Source: Halanaerobiales bacterium (lineage in GTDB: Bacteria; Bacillota; Halanaerobiia; Halanaerobiales; M55B127). From it: DNA of 5,015 bases. Shown one piece after another: positions 1 through 4,622 of the stretch. The position numbers and the translations under genes are program-made. Below the pieces are notes generated by a model. The model searched no databases. It was not told where the DNA came from and was given only the letters and a program-made list of their open reading frames with translations. Numbering within the stretch: position 1 is the first letter of the stretch; each line of letters starts with the position of its first letter. The DNA lies in contig JAIPEV010000149.1 in the NCBI GenBank assembly GCA_021736965.1, positions 1-5,015 on the forward strand, read 5' to 3'.

Positions 1-266
1 TGTTTTTTAGAAAATACTACATAAAGATTCAGGTGGTGGGGTATAAAATTATAAACAAATTATTATTGTAAGGTTAATCTTTATATATTAATATTATATT
101 TTTCTTGATTAAATAATGGAATAAACCATATATATGCTATCCTTTTTGATGAGATTAATAAATCTGAAATTTATATTAGAAGGCTTATAAACCTTGGGAT
201 CTCAAAAAAGAAACAATGTTCAGGTTCATATAACTTAACAGAACCCTTGGAGAGAGGAGGTTTTTT
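1..266. other. AT-rich 5' flank without a supported gene
   Basis: No gene with a start codon and ribosome site can be supported here. A weak sigma-A-like promoter may lie at 105-134: TTGATT, an 18-base spacer, then TATATA, each matching the consensus at four of six positions. In such AT-rich DNA this is weak evidence. One plus-strand frame stays open from 109 to 285, running across the start of the next gene, but it has no usable start codon. It could be a fragment of a decayed gene or chance. The last bases hold AGGAGG at 255-260, six bases before the ATG of the next gene. Confidence 0.4.
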
Positions 267-2123
267 ATGGAAAAAATTATGGTTATAAGTATGATAATTA
301 TTATTACTATGGGTTTTACATTTAATATTTATGCTGAAGATAATTCAGCAATTATGAAAGAAATATCAATTGAACTAGTAATGAATTATGATTTAGAAGA
401 TGACAAAAGAGAGGAACTACAAAATAATTTAAAAAAATTCATTGATTCTGGTATTGATGGCAAAACACTATTAGAAACATTAAAAGAAGAAGATTTCGAT
501 GTGTTTGAAGATATATTAAATAAAATAGAACAATTATTAGATGATAACTATTCTTCTGATCACATTAATGAATTGCTAGCAAATGGTAAAATTATAGAGA
601 CCAATTTTAATAGTATTGAAAATGTAGAATCAACTAATGAAAAACCATCCAAAGAAAGGGAAATAATTTTTTATGATGATTTTTCCGATTCAACAAGTGG
701 ATGGGAAAATAGAGATGGTAATAGATTTGGCTTAAATTATATTGATGGAGAATATGAAGTTAAACATAAACAATTTTCTAGTGGTAGAGTATCATTACCT
801 ATTAGACTTGAAAGAGGATTAAATCATTATTCAATAACTGTAGATGCAAAACTATATAGTGGTAGTGGGTCTTATGGGATTACTATTAATTTAATAAATA
901 GCGATAAAAATAGGGCGGATTTCATAATAATAAATGAATCTAACAACAAAAGTTTCTGGTTAATAATTAACAGGGAAGTAGTAAAAAAAATAAATATAAG
1001 TAATTATGTAGAGAAAAACAAGTATAACCAGCTGAAATTAGTACAGAATAATAATAAGTCAAAGTTTTATATTGATGGAGATTTGATTATTGAATATGAT
1101 ATACCAAAAATGAATAAGAATAGTAAGGTGGGTTTATTTACTTGTACATCTAATAAAAAAGAAAAACCCACTGTTCGTTTTGATAATTATAAATTAACAA
1201 ATTTAGATCCAAGTAATATCAAGGATAATAAAAACAGTGAACTTAGTAGTGATAAATATAATACGAGACAGTTAAGGGTTAATGCTGATTATAGAGTCGA
1301 CCTTACCAATATGAGACCTGCTACTGGTGAAATGTATTGGGTACCTTCTAATAAATTAGGAATGCCTAATACTACGATAGAAGAATTAAAAGAATTAAAA
1401 GGAAAACCCAAAAAATTACAAGAGGAAATTGATGTGCTGTATGAAGCATTAGCTTATATTCAAGTATCTGAGATGGAATCGGGCTCAGGTAATATTGCAA
1501 TTTATGATGATAATAAAAATAGAAGATGGCAATTTCCTGCACCGGCTGAGTTTGCTATTAAAGAAAATAGAGCTAATTGTGTTGGCATAACAAATGTAGT
1601 TAATAATCTTTTAAAAGATGATTATGAGGAAATTGGGGGTGCTTGGTATCATAGAAGTTTTATTATTGGAAATCGGAAAGGTGGACATGTAGTAAATTAT
1701 ATTAAACACAATAATAAATATTATATATTTGATGCCTTAGGATACATTCATGAAAGAGATACTTATTCTTCTCCCGAAAATGGTGAGACATATCATAAAG
1801 GACATAAACATGGTTGTATACATGAAATAGTTAACAATTCAAATGGTGAACCTAAATTTAAACCTTATGTTGAATCTTGGAGATTTTATAATGAAAATAT
1901 GGCTTTTATGGTATTAGTACCTATGGATAGATTTCCCATAATGGGATCTAGTACAGCTAGTCACAATCATGATACAGACATCTTTATTTCAGATAGATCT
2001 AATTTAGATAAAATTATGAAAATATATGATAATCCGGAGGATCCCCAGGTATTAATTGAAGAAGAAGTATCAGTAGATCCTCCTCAGGAATATGAAGATT
2101 ATATGCCTTATAATAGTATGTAA
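267..2123 (+). CDS. Secreted LamG-like plus transglutaminase-like protein
   Basis: This 618-residue protein is probably exported. It starts with MEK, then a hydrophobic stretch (about residues 4-22), and has a likely signal peptidase I site after Ala23 (IYA|ED); there is no lipobox. Residues 25-115 are charged and probably helical. Residues 135-315 begin FYDDFSDSTSGW and read as a beta-rich concanavalin/LamG-like domain: alternating strands, an FYIDGDLI strand and a closing VRFDNYKL strand. Residues about 385-555 look like a transglutaminase/cysteine-protease fold, with Cys438 in NCVG, His474 in GHVVNYI and Asp489 in IFDALG as a plausible catalytic triad. A hydrophilic acidic tail follows. 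AGGAGG six bases upstream supports the start. It stands alone, with no operon partner visible. A role in peptide or polysaccharide processing outside the cell is inference; the substrate is unknown. Export and the triad are fairly secure, the exact family is not. Confidence 0.85.
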   Translation: MEKIMVISMIIIITMGFTFNIYAEDNSAIMKEISIELVMNYDLEDDKREELQNNLKKFIDSGIDGKTLLETLKEEDFDVFEDILNKIEQLLDDNYSSDHINELLANGKIIETNFNSIENVESTNEKPSKEREIIFYDDFSDSTSGWENRDGNRFGLNYIDGEYEVKHKQFSSGRVSLPIRLERGLNHYSITVDAKLYSGSGSYGITINLINSDKNRADFIIINESNNKSFWLIINREVVKKINISNYVEKNKYNQLKLVQNNNKSKFYIDGDLIIEYDIPKMNKNSKVGLFTCTSNKKEKPTVRFDNYKLTNLDPSNIKDNKNSELSSDKYNTRQLRVNADYRVDLTNMRPATGEMYWVPSNKLGMPNTTIEELKELKGKPKKLQEEIDVLYEALAYIQVSEMESGSGNIAIYDDNKNRRWQFPAPAEFAIKENRANCVGITNVVNNLLKDDYEEIGGAWYHRSFIIGNRKGGHVVNYIKHNNKYYIFDALGYIHERDTYSSPENGETYHKGHKHGCIHEIVNNSNGEPKFKPYVESWRFYNENMAFMVLVPMDRFPIMGSSTASHNHDTDIFISDRSNLDKIMKIYDNPEDPQVLIEEEVSVDPPQEYEDYMPYNSM

Positions 2124-2267
2124 AGTAGCATTATTTAGGGATTAAATCAAATTTTATAGGAACTAAAATAAAACAATATTTATTTCAGCAAAATCTCAGC
2201 AAAGAGATTAAAAAACATTAATATAGAATAATGTAGAATAAGAAATGAATGCTTTTATAATGGGAAG
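2124..2267. other. Short spacer after the secreted protein gene
   Basis: No gene is seen. The only structure is a small inverted repeat, AATCTC at 2192-2197 and GAGATT at 2204-2209, which is followed by A residues rather than T residues and so is not a convincing terminator. The sequence TCAGCAAA occurs twice close together around it. No clear terminator for the upstream gene is found before the large hairpin that begins at 2268. Confidence 0.4.
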
Positions 2268-2328
2268 GATTAAGAGATAATAAAACCAGAAGGGAAAATA
2301 TAAAAGAGGTTTTTATTATCTCTTAATC
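2268..2328. repeat. Long perfect inverted repeat abutting the tRNA fragment
   Basis: Positions 2268-2285 and 2311-2328 are perfect 18-base reverse complements (left arm GATTAAGAGATAATAAAA). With one bulged T, the pairing extends through CC (2286-2287) and GG (2308-2309), giving a stem of about 20 pairs around a purine-rich loop of 20 bases. The right arm runs into the anticodon loop and stem of the tRNA fragment, so the left arm carries an inverted copy of the bases CTCTTAATC. No T-tract follows on either strand, so it is not a standard terminator, although it could stop or protect the transcript of the upstream gene. Its position at the edge of a putative att core also fits a recombinase-binding structure. 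The repeat itself is certain; its role is inferred. Confidence 0.85.
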
Positions 2329-2364
2329 AGTAGGTTCGGGGTTCGAGTCCCCGATGGTCTACCA
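2320..2364 (+). other. 3' half of tRNA-Lys(CUU), candidate att core
   Basis: The 45 bases read as the 3' part of a tRNA. They hold an anticodon loop CTCTTAA at 2320-2326 with anticodon CTT at 2322-2324, a 3' anticodon strand TCAGT, variable loop AGGTT, and a T-arm CGGGG-TTCGAGT-CCCCG at 2337-2353. These are followed by the 3' acceptor strand ATGGTCT (2354-2360), discriminator A and encoded CCA (2362-2364). The bases just before the loop are ATTAT, which cannot pair with TCAGT, and no D-arm or 5' acceptor strand (expected AGACCAT) is present upstream. It is therefore not a functional tRNA gene. A copy that begins exactly at the anticodon loop and runs to the gene end is the classic signature of a tyrosine-recombinase attachment site, and the integrase remnant just downstream supports this. 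The Lys identity rests on the anticodon position alone. Confidence 0.88.
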
Positions 2365-2399
2365 TTTCTATGTGTTGATATAACAAGGATTATAGGGAA

Positions 2400-2429
2400 A
2401 GCCCTGTGAGTAAATCACTGGGCTTTTTT
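2400..2429 (+). terminator. Rho-independent terminator after the tRNA fragment
   Basis: AGCCCTGTGA (2400-2409) pairs with TCACTGGGCT (2415-2424) with a single T-T mismatch around a GTAAA loop, and a run of six T (2424-2429) follows. This is a good intrinsic terminator for plus-strand transcription. It lies 36 bases past the tRNA CCA, as a tRNA terminator would. It also overlaps the last codons and stop of the integrase remnant on the other strand. The minus-strand side lacks a strong T-run. Confidence 0.85.
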
Positions 2430-2561
2430 CTGTTTTGTAGCCATTTTGTAGCCATGAGTTCCACTTTTACTAATTTTAAGTTTTTTTACAGCTTCTTTTT
2501 ACATCGTTTGAACTACATGAAAATATATTTTTAGGTATAATTTACATACAATTGAAACTGC
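2415..2561 (-). pseudogene. Decayed C-terminus of a tyrosine recombinase (integrase)
   Basis: Read on the minus strand from 2561, the frame gives LKIYFHVVQTM (2534-2502), then an in-frame TAA (2501-2499), then KEAVKKLKISKSG and a basic tail ending KQKKAQ at a TGA (2417-2415). This matches the end of phage and ICE integrases, where the nucleophile sits in a segment of the type IYxHVxxxMxxEAVxKL; the Tyr codon is 2525-2523. The TAA sits where a Lys codon would be expected, so one AAA-to-TAA change may explain it. Upstream of about 2561 the frame closes and the conserved Arg and His boxes are not recognisable, so the rest of the gene is lost or scrambled. The 3' end of the gene points at the tRNA fragment, the usual integrase arrangement. 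The match is by eye over about 40 residues and needs a profile search for proof. Confidence 0.65.
2433..2454. repeat. Tandem 11-bp repeat, putative integrase arm sites
   Basis: TTTTGTAGCCA occurs twice, perfectly and without a gap (2433-2443, 2444-2454), so the period is about one helical turn. The repeats lie 69 bases past the tRNA CCA, inside the C-terminal codons of the integrase remnant. Short direct repeats in this place are typical arm-type sites, bound by the N-terminal domain of tyrosine integrases. The repeat is certain; the binding role is inference from position. Confidence 0.7.
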
Positions 2562-2676
2562 TTAATTTAGGAGTAGAAACAGGTGTTACTTTTGATTTTT
2601 TAATTACTCTGGTTTATCTTTTGTAATATAAAGTTATAGAAAAGTTTAACTCCATAATCATTTATTACTTATTGGT

Positions 2677-2727
2677 TTGATTTCTGTGAGATAATTTACT
2701 AATATAAAAAGGTATTTTTATTATAAT
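2677..2727 (+). promoter_or_regulatory. Possible promoter for the coiled-coil gene
   Basis: TTGATT (2677-2682), a 17-base spacer and TAATAT (2700-2705) form a weak sigma-A-like pair. A perfect TATAAT also occurs at 2722-2727, but without a convincing -35 box at the right distance. Either would give a leader of about 45 to 70 bases before the ATG at 2778. The local AT content makes chance matches common. Confidence 0.3.
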
Positions 2728-2777
2728 CTATAAAATAATAAATAGAATAATATAAATATTAAAAGGAGAATTATAAA

Positions 2778-3269
2778 ATGGGTAACAACACAATTTTTTA
2801 TACTCAAATAAGTTCAATTATCATATATGTAGGAACTGTGTTTTTTATTTACCGGTTATATGTTAGATCTAAAGATGCAACTATAGAAACATTAAGAGAA
2901 GAAAAAGAATTTTTAAAGACCAAAATAGATGAATTAGAAAAAAATACTCCTGGTAATATTTTAAAAAGGTTTTCAGAAAGAATCAATATATTAGAAAACG
3001 AAATTAATAGATTATCTGAAGATAAAGAAAAAAATAAAAAGCTTATTGAAGAAAAAAAAGGACAAATAAAAAAATTAAAAGAAAAACAAGAAGCAATGAA
3101 AGAATTATATATTGGGTTGGTTTGCCCGATATGCGAAGCACCACTAACTCAAAAGTCAACTGAAGAGTATTGGGGTAGAGAGGGAATAGAAGGTGTTTAT
3201 GAAATAGAAGAATATGAATGTGGGACAGTTATAGTAGACGGAGATATATTAGAAAAATGTGATGAATAA
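2778..3269 (+). CDS. Membrane-anchored coiled-coil protein with cysteine pairs
   Basis: The 163-residue product is not recognised as a named family. It has one N-terminal hydrophobic segment (about residues 8-27) followed by YRLYVRSK, which suggests a single membrane anchor with the bulk in the cytoplasm. Residues about 33-110 are rich in Glu and Lys with heptad-like Leu/Ile spacing and should form a long coiled coil. The C-terminus holds VCPIC (Cys116, Cys119), then YECG (Cys148) and EKCDE (Cys161), four cysteines that could bind zinc in a ribbon-like fold. The start is supported by AAGGAG at 2763-2768 nine bases before the ATG. It stands alone: about 490 bases separate it from the next gene, and the att region lies before it. 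It may be element cargo. The topology is fairly sure, zinc binding is inferred, function unknown. Confidence 0.8.
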   Translation: MGNNTIFYTQISSIIIYVGTVFFIYRLYVRSKDATIETLREEKEFLKTKIDELEKNTPGNILKRFSERINILENEINRLSEDKEKNKKLIEEKKGQIKKLKEKQEAMKELYIGLVCPICEAPLTQKSTEEYWGREGIEGVYEIEEYECGTVIVDGDILEKCDE

Positions 3270-3334
3270 TTTCTGTTATAATATCTAGTTAATGTTATTT
3301 AAATTAAATTGGCCTTTAAAAAATTATAATTAAT

Positions 3335-3358
3335 AACTCACAAAGAACTGAGTTCTTT
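3335..3358 (+). terminator. Weak hairpin or palindrome after the coiled-coil gene
   Basis: Two alternative structures overlap here. AACTCA (3335-3340) pairs with TGAGTT (3349-3354) around an 8-base loop, followed by CTTTAT. Alternatively AAAGAACT (3342-3349) and AGTTCTTT (3351-3358) form a perfect palindrome around one G. The first could be a weak terminator for the gene ending at 3269; the second looks more like a protein-binding site. Neither has a strong U-tract. Confidence 0.35.
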
Positions 3359-3395
3359 ATATAGAGGAAATTATTAATAATGAGGAATAACCAAA

Positions 3396-3460
3396 TTGAC
3401 AAATAAACAGAAGTAAAAATGTAAAATTTATAAAGCTTAGTAATTATTAAATAAAGCTTA
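3396..3460 (+). promoter_or_regulatory. TTGACA box with a 9-bp direct repeat
   Basis: A perfect -35 consensus TTGACA lies at 3396-3401. Possible -10 boxes are TGTAAA at 3420-3425 (18-base spacer) or TAAAAT at 3422-3427 (20-base spacer), neither ideal. Just downstream TAAAGCTTA occurs twice (3431-3439, 3452-3460), start to start 21 bases, or two helical turns. A repressor bound to both copies would block this promoter. Transcription from here would give a leader of about 330 bases before the toxin gene. Repeats are seen; promoter and operator roles are inferred. Confidence 0.35.
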
Positions 3461-3583
3461 TTTGGAGGAAGGATATTCAGGTTTATTATTGAAGTTAAAT
3501 ATTGAAGAGTTTAATTAATTTCAAAAGCCAAAATATAAGTTGTCAAATATTTTTGTTGAAAAAACTTTAAATATATGAATTAT

Positions 3584-3604
3584 TGTGTTAATATTTATAA
3601 CACA
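3584..3604. promoter_or_regulatory. Palindromic operator-like site
   Basis: TGTGTTA (3584-3590) and TAACACA (3598-3604) form a perfect 7-base inverted repeat around a 7-base AT spacer. Size and symmetry fit a dimeric repressor site. It lies 160 bases before the probable toxin start, close to loose -35-like motifs (TTGTCA at 3540-3545, TTGAAA at 3556-3561). The three-gene operon might be regulated here, but no matching regulator is visible in the window; the antitoxin gene product shows no evident DNA-binding motif. Confidence 0.35.
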
Positions 3605-3763
3605 TAAAGTAATTAAAAGGTGATTATCTTAAATAATATTTTATGAGAAAAGTGAATATAGTTATAAATATATAAAAGGATGCTGGAAATACTAGAAATG
3701 AATTACCATTACCGGCTAAATATGCCTAATTTTAATTTGATAATAAAATGCAAGGGTGGGATT

Positions 3764-4351
3764 ATGTCAGAAGAAATTACTGGTTATCATGGGACAAATA
3801 GTAATAATGTTGAAAGTATAAAACAAAATAATTTTACTTATGAACATGATACTTCTCATTGGCTTGGAGATGGGATATATTTTTTTATAGACGGTATAGG
3901 GGAAGAACCGATTAATCTTGCTGCAAAATGGGCTATTGCGGCAGCCTGGAATGATGATAATCAAGAATATAATTATGAAAGATGCTCAGTATTAAAAAGC
4001 GATATTAATTTAGAAGGCATAACTATTTTGAATCTTACTGAAGATAAAGGTTTAGATCTATTTAACAAATATCGCAGAAGGTTATTAGACACTTTAAGTT
4101 ATTATGATTTAAAAGAAGAATATAGTGGTAATCATGGTTTTGAATATGATTTTAAATTATTAGAGCATATAAAAAATAATTCTAGTGTTGGAGTTATTAT
4201 TTCACATTTATATGTTAAATTTACTAAAGAAAGAAAAGGTTTAGTTAGATCTAGAATACCAAATTGCACAATAATGTCTGTAGATAGTCAAGAAAATATT
4301 GATGAACATTCTATAGAAGAGATTTATAAAGGGAGGGTTGATAATGGATAG
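3764..4351 (+). CDS. ADP-ribosyltransferase-fold toxin of a TAC module
   Basis: The product (195 residues from this start) carries hallmarks of the ADP-ribosyltransferase fold, which transfers ADP-ribose from NAD+ to a target. GYHGT at residues 7-11 supplies the NAD-binding His9; WLGDGIYFF at 33-41 supplies Tyr39, followed by the helix AAKWAIAAAW (53-62). The third catalytic position is not certain; Gln176 or Glu177 in SVDSQENI are candidates, so the triad may be His-Tyr-Glu or a variant. The frame is open back to ATG 3680, but that codon directly abuts its AAAAGG and adds an atypical 28-residue leader. ATG 3764 has AAGGG at 3752-3756 and lies just before the conserved fold, so it is preferred. 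The gene overlaps the next by 8 bases, and a SecB-like gene follows that. This matches the order of CmdTAC, whose CmdT toxin ADP-ribosylates mRNA. The target here is unknown: RNA modification is inference, and a protein target is possible. Confidence 0.82.
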   Translation: MSEEITGYHGTNSNNVESIKQNNFTYEHDTSHWLGDGIYFFIDGIGEEPINLAAKWAIAAAWNDDNQEYNYERCSVLKSDINLEGITILNLTEDKGLDLFNKYRRRLLDTLSYYDLKEEYSGNHGFEYDFKLLEHIKNNSSVGVIISHLYVKFTKERKGLVRSRIPNCTIMSVDSQENIDEHSIEEIYKGRVDNG

Positions 4352-4622
4352 TTTAGCGGAATTAAAACAAAATGAAAATTTAGATATTAATCCTGATAAG
4401 ATTGAAGAAGAAATTGATTCATATTTTGATAATGTTTCTAAAGAGGAGTTAATAGATGATCTAAATGAAGTTGGAATTAATGTAAAAGAACAAGAGGCAG
4501 AAGATTATAATTCTGAAGTTGAGGTGTATATCTGCAATAAAGATGAGGAATATATATTTGAACAGCTTATAAATAGTGATTTGCAAAAAGATGAGAGTGA
4601 AATGGAGTTATTAGCAGCATGA
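4344..4622 (+). CDS. Acidic antitoxin candidate of the TAC module
   Basis: This 92-residue protein is extremely acidic: 30 Asp/Glu against 6 Lys and no Arg. It is not recognised by sequence. A central segment (residues 33-48, EELIDDLNEVGINV) looks like a helix-turn-helix or helical hairpin, while residues 57-64 (SEVEVYIC) look like a strand. The C-terminus ends MELLAA, resembling the LAA end of ssrA-type ClpXP degrons. Its place between an ART-fold gene and a SecB-like gene suggests it is the antitoxin, binding the toxin and in turn needing the chaperone, probably through its C-terminal part, as shown for other TAC antitoxins. GGGAGGG at 4331-4337 is six bases before ATG 4344; the in-frame TTG at 4338 abuts that site and is unlikely as start. 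The gene overlaps the toxin by 8 bases and the chaperone by 4 (ATGA), implying translational coupling. Its site is stronger than the toxin's, as expected for excess antitoxin. Confidence 0.8.
   Translation: MDSLAELKQNENLDINPDKIEEEIDSYFDNVSKEELIDDLNEVGINVKEQEAEDYNSEVEVYICNKDEEYIFEQLINSDLQKDESEMELLAA

Larger units (their letters stand above)
3270..3763. other. Long AT-rich spacer with regulatory-looking repeats
   Basis: No supportable gene lies in these 494 bases; open frames are very short on both strands or lack a ribosome site. A GGAGG at 3464-3468 has no start codon at a normal distance. The stretch contains a palindrome after the upstream gene, a TTGACA box with a 9-bp direct repeat, and a second palindrome, each listed separately. 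Together they suggest a leader and control region for the three-gene operon that follows. The frame of the next gene is open back to an ATG at 3680, but translation from there is judged unlikely. Confidence 0.5.

Noticed and set aside
2192..2209. Small inverted repeat as terminator of the secreted-protein gene
   Set aside because: The stem is six AT-rich pairs and is followed by A residues, not T residues.
2320..2364. Complete functional tRNA-Lys gene
   Set aside because: The D-arm, the 5' anticodon strand and the 5' acceptor strand are absent upstream; only the 3' half is present.
2480..2626. Plus-strand open frame with a hydrophobic translation
   Set aside because: It has no start codon or ribosome site and lies antisense to the integrase remnant, which explains its reading better.
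3680..3763. Upstream start for the ART-fold gene adding 28 residues
   Set aside because: AAAAGG abuts the ATG with almost no spacing, and the added residues do not resemble the fold. ATG 3764 has a better-placed ribosome site.
3767..3964. Minus-strand open frame of 65 codons
   Set aside because: It is antisense to the conserved ART motifs, and its translation is low-complexity and Ile-rich. It is a shadow.
4338..4343. TTG start for the antitoxin
   Set aside because: It lies immediately after GGGAGGG, too close for initiation, while ATG 4344 is at the ideal distance.
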